DNA of 64,000 nucleotides from Gigaspora rosea (Eukaryota; Glomeromycota; Glomeromycetes; Diversisporales; Gigasporaceae): positions 382,182 through 446,181 of the forward strand of contig QKWP01000074.1 in assembly GCA_003550325.1 (NCBI GenBank), given 5' to 3'. A program made the translations under genes and the position numbers. The notes beneath the pieces are model-generated. The model was not told where the DNA came from and ran no database searches. It saw only the letters and a program-made list of their open reading frames with translations. Positions within the stretch are counted from its first letter, which is position 1, and each line of letters starts with the position of its first letter. Positions 1-10,635 of the stretch are shown here, piece after piece.

Positions 1-780
1 TTGAAACAATTAAAACAATTCCGACAACTCCTGAAACACCAATTATTATATATTTTGCTGTTGAATTATCATTGTTTCCACTATCGTTATCAGGTGAAAC
101 TGGTGAAACAAAATTAGTATTGGATGCATTTTCTTTACTAGCATCTGGATTTGAAGCATTTGAATTTGAAGTAGCAGAAGGACTAGGAAATATACTCCGA
201 CTTATTATTGGAGCTATTGTTGAAGCTATTATTGGAGTTATTGCTGGAGTACTAGTTGGAGCAATGTTTGGAGTTCTAGTTGGAGTATTGGTTGGAGTAT
301 TGGTTGGAGCATTGGTTGGTGTTCTATTTGGAGCATTGGCTGGTGTTCTATTTGGAGCATTGGTTGGTGTTCTATTTGGAGCATTGGTTGGTGTTCTATT
401 TGGAGCATTGGCAAAATTCGTTATTGGTGTTTGCGCTGTTCCAATAACTGTATCTTCAGGTGATGTGGTTCTAACAGTAGGTAACGGACGGGTAACTTGG
501 AATTGAGGTTGTCTTTCTATTAGTCCTTGAGAATGTCTTGGTAAAATGTTTGGTAAAAATCTTCGTACAGATTTTTGTAAGAAATTTTCAGCATCAGCTA
601 AATAATTATTAAAAATAATAATAGTAAGAAATTTCATACAAACAATGGAAATGAAAAAAAACCAATTGCATATATATATATAGATATATAGATATAAATA
701 AACTTACTTTGAGTAATTATCATTAATATAAAAATCGTAGTGACAAAAAATACATATTTTTGCATAGAAAAGCGAACCAT
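1..780 (-). CDS. Secreted or single-pass membrane protein with N/P/T-rich octapeptide repeats (5' part, two exons)
   Basis: Two exons join in frame: 780-708 and 597 to the window edge, with a 110-base intron (donor GTAAGT at 707-702, acceptor TAG ending at 598). Exon 1 gives 24 codons starting MVRFSMQKYVFF, a basic start followed by a hydrophobic stretch: a convincing signal peptide. The mature part begins DAENFLQKSVRRF, then a Thr/Pro/Asn-rich region holds about four octapeptides of the form NAPNRTPT (24-base DNA repeat at about 311-411), each with an N-R-T glycosylation sequon, then TPTNTPT-type degenerate units, an Asn/Ser-rich stretch, and a hydrophobic segment starting YIIIGVSGVVGIV that runs off the window. 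About 223 residues are visible. Known pattern: type I surface proteins with an extended glycosylated stalk. I recognise no catalytic domain and cannot name a family. Start chosen because it is the only ATG giving a signal peptide in phase with exon 2. Confidence 0.75.
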
Positions 781-1789
781 TGTGACAAATTTTTCCTCAG
801 GTACTTACAATGATAAAAATCGGTTTACTATTTAGTTAAAAGATTTGACCAACTATAGAATTCTGTGGTTAATTCATGTCAAACATAGAAAATTTTCATT
901 ATATAATCTGCAGAACCTTTTTTTTTTTGCATGATAGTCCCGCAGACTAACAGTAAAATCTAGCACCATTGAAATGAAGACTTCCGAATTTTGAATAAGT
1001 TTTTTGTTTCACAAATTGGAAAAATAGAATTTCTACTACGTACGTACGTACACTAAACTTTATACATTTTAGGTAATAATGGCGTAAGATGTATCGCAAT
1101 TCTATAAATTTAGTGTTAAGGATTTGCAAAAGTTATATTCGAGCTTATTTATTTTTAGTAATTATTCTGCAGTTATGTGTGAATGGTGTCAAAATGTGTT
1201 TAATCTAGCCATAATAAAATAAGTAATATTTGCTCTACTTAAGATTATAGTAAAGTACAATGGTTTGTAACTATACTTATTTAGTAACCCAATCTCCACA
1301 AGTGTATTACCAAAATACTTGAAAACTATAGTTTTTTATTGTCAAAAATATAACGAAAACTTTAAAAAGTTTAATTTTGCGGAAAATTGATTTGCCGATA
1401 TTTTTACAGAGAATAGAATCTGAATTCTTAAAACTAATGAGGGTTCTTTATATAATTTTGAATCGAAAAGTGCATCTAATTTAGTCGCTTTGATTTAACT
1501 GCAAATCCTGCTTTATTAAATACTTTTTTTTTTTACACATAAATAGCTTTTACAAAAAATGAGTAATATAACTCAAATTGTCAAATTTGTTTTCCTATTA
1601 CGTAAATTAATACAGTATATCTATGTTTGCATTGATATGTCAAAATATTACCATTAAAGTTAAACCGCTTTTGTTCATCTTTATTTCTTCACTTTTGCAT
1701 GATGTACTGAATTTGTTGTGACATTTACAACTTGCCACGTATATTCATTGCCACAAAGTATATAATACAGAACAGAACGATATCGTAAG
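781..1789. other. No gene seen; AT-rich upstream region
   Basis: This is the presumptive promoter side of the minus-strand gene at 1-780. I see only AT-rich sequence with homopolymer runs and no coding exon, RNA gene or clear terminal-repeat element. Confidence 0.5.
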
Positions 1790-1991
1790 TTATAGCGCTT
1801 TGCAAAAAGATGTGACTCGGTGATTTTTTTAATGATGATGGCTAATAATCACTGAAATTCCAAATCGTCTGTTACTTTATATTTCTTTGAAATCGGTTTA
1901 ATTCTTAAATTTCAAAAAATCTATAAAATCTTCGATTTTCACACGAAATTGTGATCTGCAGAGGTCACAACTTTTTTGCAAAACGCAATAA
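1790..1991. repeat. Inverted-repeat (MITE-like) element
   Basis: The left end TTATAGCGCTTTGCAAAAAG is matched, inverted, by the right end around 1958-1991 (CTTTTTTGCAAAACGCAATAA), with further pairing inwards (GTGAC / GTCAC). About 200 bases. No target-site duplication could be fixed, so the superfamily is unknown. Confidence 0.45.
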
Positions 1992-2910
1992 TACGGACTT
2001 CAAAAAAATTTTACTGTATAATTATACACACAATACAAATACAGTATCAAATAGTCTATATCGATTGAAATAAAGAATTTTTTTATAATTCATACTTAAA
2101 AAAAAAATAGAACAATTTTATTGTGCTCAAAAAGTGTTCGATTTGTAAAAATTAAAATTTAAAAGTCTTATTAAACCATACTAATAATACACAAAATTAT
2201 TTATTTGGCTTCATTCGCATTTGTTATGTTCCCGTAATCGTAAATAATCATTAGTTGTCAATGTGAAAAGTCCTCAAAAATTTATTTAGATCACATTTAT
2301 ATAGTACAACGAAATTTCATCTTTAAATTTGTTGTTGATATATACTTAAATATGAAAATTTATTTATTTGTTTTTTTTTTTTTTTTCTTTTTGGAAATTG
2401 AGATCATAAAAAAAAATTTTAGTCAATTTTAAAAATCCTTACAATCGTAAAGCACTAATTACAGCTAAATGTGTTAATATTATTCGTTCTATACTTAATA
2501 TAAAAGCTTATACCGGGTATTTCAAAGTCACCAATGTCCTTTTTTTTAAGCGGCCTTTCATAATGTTTACGATCGCTTAATAAGACTTTTACTTACGTAC
2601 TAGATATCTTGTTTATTTGTACGTTGTAAAAATGTAGTAGAAACTTAAAACACAACTGAGTTATATCACGGGGTAATGTTAGACCCAAAAATCCGTCCTA
2701 TATTTTATTGGTGGTAAACGTCACGAGATATATGATCACAAGATCACGAATCACGTAAATCAATAGATCATGTAGATCACGAAATTCTAAGATATAATAA
2801 ATCTTTTATCTTTCTTATATCGTATGAATCAACTATATCATCCCTATAACAAATTGCAGCACGGAATGATACTGCAATACACAAAAAAGTTTGGATATGG
2901 AACCACACGA
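1992..2910. other. No gene seen; AT-rich region
   Basis: AT-rich sequence with A and T runs. Around 2710-2780 the motif GATCACGA or GATCATG recurs several times, which may be the eroded end of a repeat. No open coding exon is visible. Confidence 0.4.
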
Positions 2911-3024
2911 ACCTGCACGTAAATCTATACGAGACAATGTATGAGAAAGCACGCAGATTCCGTGCAACACGCACGTACTAACGTGCAATTTTATGTGTTT
3001 TCTCGTGCATATTTACGTGCAGGT
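2911..3024. repeat. Short palindromic element (ACCTGCACGTAAAT ends)
   Basis: The ends are ACCTGCACGTAAAT and ATTTACGTGCAGGT, perfect inverted repeats, and pairing continues inward (ACGAGA / TCTCGT) around a CACG-rich centre. 114 bases. No duplicated flank was found. Confidence 0.5.
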
Positions 3025-3043
3025 AATGTATAATACTCATAAT

Positions 3044-3366
3044 TAGGGATGCATCGGTCCTGAAAAAGACCGGTCCAGGACCGGTCCCGGACCGGGACTG
3101 ATAAGAACTGTGGGACCATTAAAGGACTGGTCCTTGTAAACATAACTGTGATGTTCGTATCACCCAATCAAATTTATTGATCAGGTGTAACGTAGATCAT
3201 ATGATGTTTGTTTACATCTGACAGTAAATAATTACGCCAATAAAATCTTATCAGTTATGCATTAAGTTGACGTAATCATTTAAGGAACGTTATGGGACTG
3301 AAGGACCGGACGGGACCGGACCGTTAACGGTCCTCTTATGGATCGGACCGGACTGATGCATCCCTA
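3044..3366. mobile_element. hAT-type non-autonomous element with 8-bp target duplication
   Basis: Terminal inverted repeats begin TAGGGATGCATCGGTCC and end GGACTGATGCATCCCTA. The element is flanked on both sides by the exact 8-mer CTCATAAT (3036-3043 and 3367-3374). Eight-base duplications and TAGGG-type ends are hallmarks of hAT transposons. The 323 bases carry no ORF, and the subterminal GGACCGG repeats are plausible transposase binding sites. A perfect duplication suggests a fairly recent insertion. Confidence 0.85.
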
Positions 3367-3374
3367 CTCATAAT

Positions 3375-3980
3375 AACATATATCCGTATATGCATTTATA
3401 TGCATTATTTTATTAACTAAATTTTATAATTTTAGAGACTTGTTATTGCCATTCACACTTTTGTTAATGCCACCCTCCAGCCAATTTCCGGCCTAAATCA
3501 TGTGACCCAAGCCACAAAACAAGGTCACATGGCCAATAAAAATTGTCTCAAAGCCATTTAGTTATACAAATTTGTGCCGCATATTTGTATAACCTTGTTA
3601 TCCAATCAAATTAGGTGTTACAGTCAATGGAAGAGCTTTCAGTCAGTAGGTCGATTTAGCTTCGATCATAATATAAATTTGATAACACTAATTTTATGAT
3701 AAAATGGCCATGAGGTCGGAAAATCAAATCACAAGATCAAGTAGCTGAATTTCTTATTATATGATAAACGATCAACAATCAAGCAGTTATATTGGAAATA
3801 TGGTTTATCCGGGTTAAAGGGATTTTACTTTATTATTGGTTTCTTTAATATAGTTACAATAGAATTTTCGACTATGGAATTACGTATATGCAACTAATAA
3901 TTACAAATATCTGCAAGCAATAATTGATCCCTTTTTTCAGCTAAAGCCCAGCCTATTTATAATTTTAATCCTTATTGAAG
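3375..3980. other. No gene seen
   Basis: AT-rich sequence. Around 3590-3625 a CCAATCAAATTAGGTGTTAC motif resembles one recurring inside several other elements in this window (for example near 3170 and 33640), so part of this stretch is probably an eroded repeat. Confidence 0.4.
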
Positions 3981-4090
3981 CTTCAATTCCCCACTTGGGG
4001 TTTCAATCCTCTGCTTGGGGTTTCAATCCCTTGCTTGAGGTTTTAATCCTCACTTTGGTTTTAATCCCTCACTTGGGGTTTTAGTCCTCA
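3981..4090. repeat. Minisatellite, about 19-bp unit, 5-6 copies
   Basis: Imperfect tandem units of the form CTTGGGGTTTCAATCCC run head to tail, diverging towards the right where GGGGTTTTAATCC variants appear. No coding frame is associated. Confidence 0.8.
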
Positions 4091-4093
4091 TGT

Positions 4094-4200
4094 AGGGATG
4101 GGCACAGTCCGGTCATAACTGGTCATGACTGGTCAATGACCATGACCGATATCAGAGCAGTTTGACCGACCAGTCAAGATTATGACCGATGCCAAATTCT
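4094..4200. mobile_element. Lone hAT-like end (fragment)
   Basis: TAGGGATGGGCACAGTCC is followed by several ACTGGTCATGACC subterminal repeats, the style of the hAT ends elsewhere in the window. No matching inverted end was found nearby, so this is probably a truncated copy. Confidence 0.35.
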
Positions 4201-4609
4201 TAATATTCTAGCTAATAAATGAATAATTATTGCTTAAAATTAATATTGGTGTATCTGTATCATCTGATAAATAGAAAAATCAACCCGCTTCTCAAAAATT
4301 TTTCAGATCATGTGACTTTGCATGATTAATGATATGCTTCATTTTTAAATAAAACTTTTTTTATATAAGTGAACAATAATGATAAATATAACAATAATGA
4401 ATATATAAATTAATGTATATCACATGATCTAAAAATTTTTTAGGTGGTGTTTAAACCCGGTTGAGAAATACCTTGTTAATAATTCTAGCCAAATTTGCAG
4501 ATCATTTGGCCAGAATTATAACAAACCAATTTTAATTCCAGTCAAATGATCTGCAATTTTAACAGAATTGTATGCAATGGGTTTCTTTGAGTAACAGAAT
4601 ATTACAAGG

Positions 4610-5060
4610 TACCATTCGAATCATCTCACTAAGACAATTCAAATGATACTTAAATCATCCAAATTGGATCACAGAGCCACAAGATATACAATTCATGGAA
4701 ATAGATTTGATCACAGAAAACATCTTATATCTCTAGATCCTGTAATCCAATTTGGATGATTTTGGCAGCATTAGATTCATTTCAGTGAGACAATTCGAAT
4801 GATACCAAATCATCCAAATTGGATTACAGGATTATTAGATACACAATCCTACAAAAATATATTGATCTCAAAAAATAATAAATATATTGTTTATCTTAGA
4901 ATATTGTGATCTAATTCAGCTAATTTTGGTACAGTTTTGGTGCCATTAGAATTATCCCAGTGAGATGATTCGAATGATACCAAAATTATCCAAATTAGAT
5001 TATGGGATCATAAAATATCACAAAGTATTATATATAATCTACAGAATTAAAGTGATCTAT
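4610..5060. repeat. Cluster of direct and inverted repeats (CATTCGAAT / CAAATTGGAT motifs)
   Basis: A block containing ATTCGAATGATACC, AATCATCCAAATTGGAT and GATCCTGTAATCC recurs three to four times in both orientations, separated by spacers of 60-150 bases. It looks like a collapsed foldback element rather than coding DNA. Confidence 0.55.
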
Positions 5061-6081
5061 GGAATTAGGTATAATCAACTACAAGTTTTATTCTTTAGGA
5101 CATAAATAACAAAACTTGTGAATTCATTTTTCATTTTATAAATTTTTAAAAGAGAAGCAGTATTTTTTGTAAAGCTATTTTTTGTATAGAGTTAAAACTA
5201 TTTATACTATAAAATCATAAAGCATACTCAAGTATAACTGTTATAGCCAAAAAAAAATATATTTATACCAAGTTATTGGCATTATTCCTGTACCTCTAGT
5301 CCTGCAATATTACTATTTTCATAATATCATTATCTGAAACCTTAGCTGATACTATCTAATTTTATAGTGAGGCAAAATATGCAAAAAATTTTACTTTTTC
5401 AGAATCCTGTGCATATGCATTAATTAGTAAACATATACACAATTATTAACTATACTATATTCAGTTATGTTCTTTTGGCTATGATTTATTTTTTAAACTT
5501 AAATTTATTTTATTAAATATTTGATTAATGCTTAATATGTAAAAACCTATTGTGAATAAAATATAATCTAAATTACTAATTTCAACATATATAGATTTAA
5601 TACAAAACCAGATTATAAATGAATACATCTGATATAAATTTTTTTTTAAAAAAGATATATAATCAATTTATATTTTAAAAAAAGAATAAATATTTGATTA
5701 GACAATTTGCAAATTAGTTTCAATCTCTACTAAATAACAAAATAAAATAAATATAAAATTTGATTATAATATTATTTTTTGCTTGAAAGAATAAGCTTTT
5801 GTGAATCATTTAGTGAGCAATATAATTCTTTTTGTTTTTATGCTTGAGCTTTGGCTATTAAGCTATCAGTAAAGTTTTCATTAAACATTTTCTTGAGTAT
5901 ACTAATATTTAATTTATTTTACAAGATGCAAGTATTTTTCTCCTCAAACTACAAATAGTTGGTATACCTTTTGGAATTTTCTATATACTTATTTTTAGCA
6001 AAAAATAAAGGGTTTAACTTTTTCTCTGCATTATTTCATTTCTATTTAGCAAGAATAGTTTCCTTTGATAATAATCTTTTA
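5061..6081. other. No gene seen; very AT-rich
   Basis: Only AT-rich sequence with poly-A and poly-T runs; no exon, RNA gene or terminal repeats that I can support. Confidence 0.5.
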
Positions 6082-6599
6082 AAGTAGTAATCTACATAAA
6101 ATCAGCAGTATGATCATAATAAAATCTGGGGTTAAGTCTTATATAAGCTATTATTAATAGAGTGGAATCTGTAGCTGCCTCAAAGTTAAGTTATTTTTTT
6201 ACTAAGCTAATTTTTCTTTAAGCTTTAACTAAAGTTGTAAAGCTCATTTTTATGATTCTAATAGTAGTGAGATTGGTAAAATTGGCCAGGTAGTTTTTGA
6301 GATATCTTAACTTTTGTCTTGTTATATATATAAAGTTTTTTTGCAATTTTTTATATGTGTAAAAGGATAAAGGTTAAAATATCTCAAGAACTACTAGGCC
6401 AATTTTACTAATCTTACTATTATGAGAATCACAAAAATGAGCTCTACAACTTTTGTTAGAGCTGCAAGAAAGGTTTACTTAGTAAAAAAATAATTTTACT
6501 TTGAGGTAGCTACAGATTCCACTTTATTATAAAACTTATATGAGATTTGCCCCAAATTTTACTATGATCATACTGCTGATCTTATGCGGATTACTACTT
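6082..6599. repeat. Long palindromic (foldback) element, 518 bp
   Basis: Two arms of about 230 bases pair almost end to end: AAGTAGTAATCTACATAAAA at the left against TTATGCGGATTACTACTT at the right, with further matches such as AGCAGTATGATCAT / ATGATCATACTGCT. The loop lies around 6330-6370. No target duplication could be fixed. Confidence 0.7.
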
Positions 6600-6988
6600 A
6601 ATACAATTAACATTAATAATAATTATACTTAGGGCAGTGTCATTAATCACCTGATTATTTTTTATCAGAGGCCTACCCCCTCCCTCTTCCTCAATATATA
6701 AATAGTCAGGTTCTTATATATAATTTCAACTTTTTTATCCTCTCCCCCCTAAAAAATCACCTGATTTTTGTTACTCCCCTTAACAATATTCTTTAAGAAT
6801 ACAATTGAAGCTAATTACTATATTATTTAACAATATTTTGGTAAAAATTATTTAATTTATTTATAGTTTTTTTAAAAAAAAAAACAAATATAAAATTTTG
6901 ATTTTATTTATTAATAAAGGTTTAAAAGCAATAGTTGACAATACACTTAATAATTCTATTCAAAATCTAATAAAATAATTGGTATATA
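6600..6988. other. No gene seen; includes a C-rich patch
   Basis: AT-rich apart from pyrimidine-rich patches near 6669-6690 and 6740-6780, between which a CACCTGATT motif recurs. No coding exon seen. Confidence 0.4.
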
Positions 6989-7159
6989 AGGACCCGAAAT
7001 ATACATAGATAGGTCAGGTATTAGTTTGCTTATTTTTGGTATTTTTTATGCAGATTATTTTTATTTATAAAACTTATTTTTGAGGTTTTTTTCTGAGATC
7101 TTTCTATTTTTGATAATTTTATAATTAACCTAACCTATCTATATATATATCGGGATCCT
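6989..7159. mobile_element. AGGACCC-type MITE, 8-bp duplication
   Basis: The ends are AGGACCCGAAATATACATAG and ATATATATCGGGATCCT, inverted, each followed inward by a GATAGGTTAGGT-like block. Flanks are GGTATATA and GGTATAAA (7 of 8 matching). A sister copy with a perfect duplication lies at 42694-42873, and the 1.74-kb element at 28102-29845 starts with the same bases. Confidence 0.7.
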
Positions 7160-7351
7160 GGTATAAATATATTTATTTAAATATATATAATTTATAATGA
7201 TTATAATATTATTTAATTTTTTGTTTAGAAAAGAAAAATGTTAACTTAATTAACTTGCTCAGCTCATTCAATAACTAAAAAATTTTTATCTAAAAAAGCA
7301 GTAGTAGTATCTAAAAAACAAGCAACAAGTCAAAAAAAATATTAATTATAT

Positions 7352-7774
7352 ATATACTTGCTGACAAAACCTGAACAAATCCCAAACCTCTAAAAAGTAA
7401 TTGCTATTTGTAAAAAATTAAATCAAACAAATAATTCTAAAATTTTATAAATATATCTCTATAGTTATAAGAATATACTTGATTTATTTAAACAAAGATT
7501 ATTAATAAAATTTTTGAGCTATGAGTTTGGCCAGACCACTTGGGTTTGTCCACTTTAAGTAAACTTAAAATGGACAAACCTAAAGAGTCTGGCCAAACTT
7601 ATAACTCAAAAAATTTATTAATAATCTTTGTTTAAATAAATCAAGTATATTCTTATAACTATAGATAATACATTATACTTATAAAATTTTAGAATTATTT
7701 GTTTGATTTAATTTTTACAAATAGCAATTACTTTTTAGGAGTTTGGGATATGTTTAAATTTTGCTAGCAAGTAT
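7352..7774. mobile_element. Near-perfect palindromic element, 8-bp duplication
   Basis: The arms, about 200 bases each, begin ATACTTGCTGACAAAA and end TTTTGCTAGCAAGTAT and pair through to a centre near 7560 (GTTTGGCCAGAC / GTCTGGCCAAAC). The 8-mer AATTATAT flanks both sides (7344-7351, 7775-7782); being AT-rich it is weaker evidence. Non-coding, and predicted to form a hairpin. Confidence 0.65.
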
Positions 7775-7782
7775 AATTATAT

Positions 7783-8253
7783 AAGTATTATTTTTAAGAA
7801 CTTAATTAGGCATTGCACACTGTGATGTGCTTGTATATCACACCCAACAATCTACCAATTAAATTTAAAGATCAGGTGTAATGTGCAAATTTTTTTTGTA
7901 TAACAAAATAAAGAAATTTTTCTAAAATTTGTAATATCAAAAAATTTCATCTACTTAACCGCCTTTCATGCTTTAACAAAAAAAATTTCTTGCAAAATTT
8001 TGGTAATATCATCATTTACTCTAACTTCTAACACTAATTCTTACCCTTACTCTAACCTTATATTAATTTAATTTTTGTTATATAGAATATTTGTTATACA
8101 GATTTACAAACTACGTTTATATATTGTATGCAATAAATTAGTATATCGCAGAGTGCGTTGCATATATTTATTTTATTTTTAATTATTAAATTATAATTAT
8201 TATATAAACCAATTTTTATATTATTAAATTAATTATATTTTTAAAACAGGATA
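7783..8253. other. Eroded inverted-repeat region
   Basis: TTGCACACTGTGATGTGC near 7813 is loosely inverted by GCAGAGTGCGTTGCATA near 8147, and an AAAGATCAGGTGTAATG motif near 7868 recurs in other elements of the window. Short CCTTACTCTAACC-like stretches occur near 8045. This is probably an old MITE; no gene. Confidence 0.35.
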
Positions 8254-8437
8254 CAGTCTAACCCCGCAATAGACACATCCGAAATAGTCACATTTTCTTG
8301 AAATTTATATACCAATCATTTGCAGTAATATAAATTAACACTCGCTATAATCACATGATGTGACTATTTTTATGTTTCTCTCACTATAGTCACGTCAAGT
8401 TTCTGCCAGACAGTGTGACTATAGTGGGGTTAGACTA
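8254..8437. mobile_element. Mariner/pogo-type MITE (CAGTCTAACCCC ends, TA target)
   Basis: The left end CAGTCTAACCCCGCAATAG is inverted at the right as CTATAGTGGGGTTAGACTA, with TA on both sides (8252-8253 and 8438-8439). Internal GTCAC repeats follow the ends. 184 bases with no ORF. A TA duplication is typical of the Tc1/mariner superfamily. Confidence 0.75.
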
Positions 8438-8460
8438 TACAATTATACATATATTGTATA

Positions 8461-8595
8461 CAGTATTGGGCTCTGGACCAAAAGTTCGCTTTACTGGACT
8501 TATAAACTGGACTACTAGACTTATAAGTCCAGTAGACTATTTATAAGTCCAGTTCCAGTTTAATTTTACTGGACTTATAAGCAAGCCCAACACTG
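8461..8595. mobile_element. hAT-type MITE with 8-bp duplication
   Basis: The ends CAGTATTGGGCT and AGCCCAACACTG are inverted, and the exact 8-mer ATTGTATA flanks both sides (8453-8460, 8596-8603). Inside, ACTGGACTTATAA is repeated in both orientations. At 135 bases it is the shortest clear hAT derivative here. Confidence 0.8.
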
Positions 8596-8670
8596 ATTGT
8601 ATATATGTATAATATACTTAGCATAATATCATATATATTTTTGATTATTAGCAATATATTTATCCATCAA

Positions 8671-8745
8671 ACTGTAATCCAGGCAAATTTGCCTAGATTT
8701 TTTTATAAATATTATATTTTTTAAATAAAATAAAAATTTATTAAG
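8671..8745. repeat. Fragment of dispersed repeat family S
   Basis: ACTGTAATCCAGGCAAATTT and the AT-rich run after it match the ends of the larger copies at 16913-17420 (inverted) and 42650-43470. Only one end is present. Confidence 0.4.
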
Positions 8746-9100
8746 TATATGGTTACCTAAAAACTCAAGACAACTCTACTAGCAATCAAATCAAGCAAGC
8801 TTAATAAAAAAGACAAAGAACAAAAATTTAGCTAAAGTCTATTAGAACGAAAATTCTTTTACACAAAAAATTACAGGTGTAGGCAAGGAAAAAAATACTT
8901 TTTACAAAAAATTCGACAAAATTTCAAATTTTGTGGGGCATTGGTAATACCCTGTAGTGCAGATCAGTTACAAACAAACGTGTTCGGAAGTAAACAGAAA
9001 AGTAAACAAACAACAATAAACAACAAACAATCTAAAAGGTCAGACATGTGACAAATTAGGAAGCTATTTTTAGAATATCAAATATCGGCGTAGATAATCA
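8746..9100 (+). other. Probable 5' untranslated region of the LINE
   Basis: No ORF. Somewhat less AT-rich sequence begins near 8930 (TGTGGGGCATTGGTAATACC), directly before the first start codon of the LINE, so at least the last 150 bases are probably its leader. The true 5' end was not identified. Confidence 0.35.
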
Positions 9101-10635
9101 ATGATTAACCCCTACGTAGTACCAGATTGGAAAGTCAATTTTCTCAAAAAAGGTTGCCAAGCCATTAGATCAGGTGCTAGGAGTTGTATAAACTTACTTA
9201 AAAGGGAATGTAAAAAAGTACAAATAATTGACTAGGAAATCTCAGTTGCAATCCAAACAATCACTGCAGAGGAAGTTTATATTATAAGGCAGTTGATTGA
9301 AAACTATCCAAAAATTACGGAACACCAACTTAAGCTGATTAAAAAAGATAAAATACAAACAGACGAACAGAGAAGAAAGGCTCTTTTACTGGAAGCTGAA
9401 AGTGGTTTTATTGATTATGGAATTGAGGAAATGGAAGGACAAAGGAAAGTTCAGACTGAACAAATGTTGATTGACATAGAATCATACAAAGAAAACATCT
9501 CCAAAGTCTCGATGGACTTAGACTCAGATAATGGTCAAGACAAAGATAATGAAGTGGACCCACTTCAAGAAGCAAACATGGATTATATAAGCAAGAACAA
9601 AGATATATCTACCCTTTCAGAAACACACGAAAGAAGGAAGAAAGAAGATAGTAAATCTCCAATGGAACTGGATATAAATTCAAACCAAGATGAAACAGAA
9701 TCAGAGGAAAATTTAGATCAAAGAACTGAAAATATAACAAGCATAGAAAAGGATTTGTTTAAGCTAAATCCTTCTCCCAACAGGACAAGAGAAAGAGTTA
9801 GGAAAAACCTTACTTTATGGAATATACCAAATGGGACTCTCACACGGCAAATTAGAAAAAACCTCAGTTACTATGGTAGGGTAATAGTCAAAGGATTTAT
9901 GGCAAACAGAAAGTCGAAGGTGGCATACGTAGAAGTCGAGGCTAAAAATAAAAAAAGAAGGGCTGAACTAGAAAATGCATGGGCTGTTCATTTTGAATTG
10001 GGAAAAATGGTTCTAATTACCCAAGATCAATACGATACAGAAACACTTGTAGAAAGAAGTAAATACAAACTTATTTTGAAGAATGTTCCTAAAGTGGCAA
10101 TTGAAACCACACTACTCAAACAGCTCAGATGCATTAACGCGAAAGCTGTTTACATCTCGACTAATAGAAATGGAAACCAAAGGGGAACTGCATCCATCTA
10201 TTTTGCAAACGAGCAAGACTGTAGCTCAGCTCTAGGAAAAACGGTATATTACTATCATACCAAACTAGATTGGGTTTCTAGAAGTAACCTCGAGCCTAGA
10301 ATTAAACAAGATATTGGGAAAGAAAGAATCCTAACAGGTCCAAACACTATAATTATCAACAGAGAACGTAGATATGGTAAATTGAAAGAGAATGTTTAGG
10401 TGACGAAGAAAAATCGATTAAAAACCACAGAGAACACGTAGGGAAAAGAACAAGGGAAACAGGAAATAAAGAAAACATCAGACTTTCATCTACCTTACAA
10501 GAACAACTACAGGTTAACACAATACTACATGAGATACTCAATAGATTGGAACTAATTGAAAATAGACAAATTGGGCACATTAACTATGGGGGAAACGATC
10601 TGATAAGTGGGCACATAGCCCACCCTCGCTCCTAA
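9101..10635 (+). pseudogene. LINE ORF1 protein (nucleic-acid binding, RRM-like), broken
   Basis: Reading begins at ATG 9101 (MINPYVVPDWKVNF), meets an in-frame TAG at 9233-9235, and continues in the same frame to 10399. After a one-base frame change near 10396 it resumes and ends at TAA 10633-10635, about 510 codons in all. An acidic, Lys-rich region (9440-9770) precedes two RRM-like folds: the first around KNLTLWNIPN (about 9800-10020) and the second around KLILKNVP to GTASIYFANEQD (about 10060-10230). The post-frameshift part has a short Leu-rich coiled-coil pattern. Such ORF1 proteins bind LINE RNA as chaperones; that role is inferred from position and fold. Confidence 0.75.

Noticed and set aside
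72-506. Plus-strand frame encoding a VGVLFGAL-type hydrophobic repeat protein
   Set aside because: It is the antisense shadow of the minus-strand N/P/T-repeat exon, which has a signal peptide, a phase-matched intron and a membrane segment.
3960-4090. CRISPR array
   Set aside because: The repeats are contiguous 19-bp minisatellite units without unique spacers, and the genome is eukaryotic.
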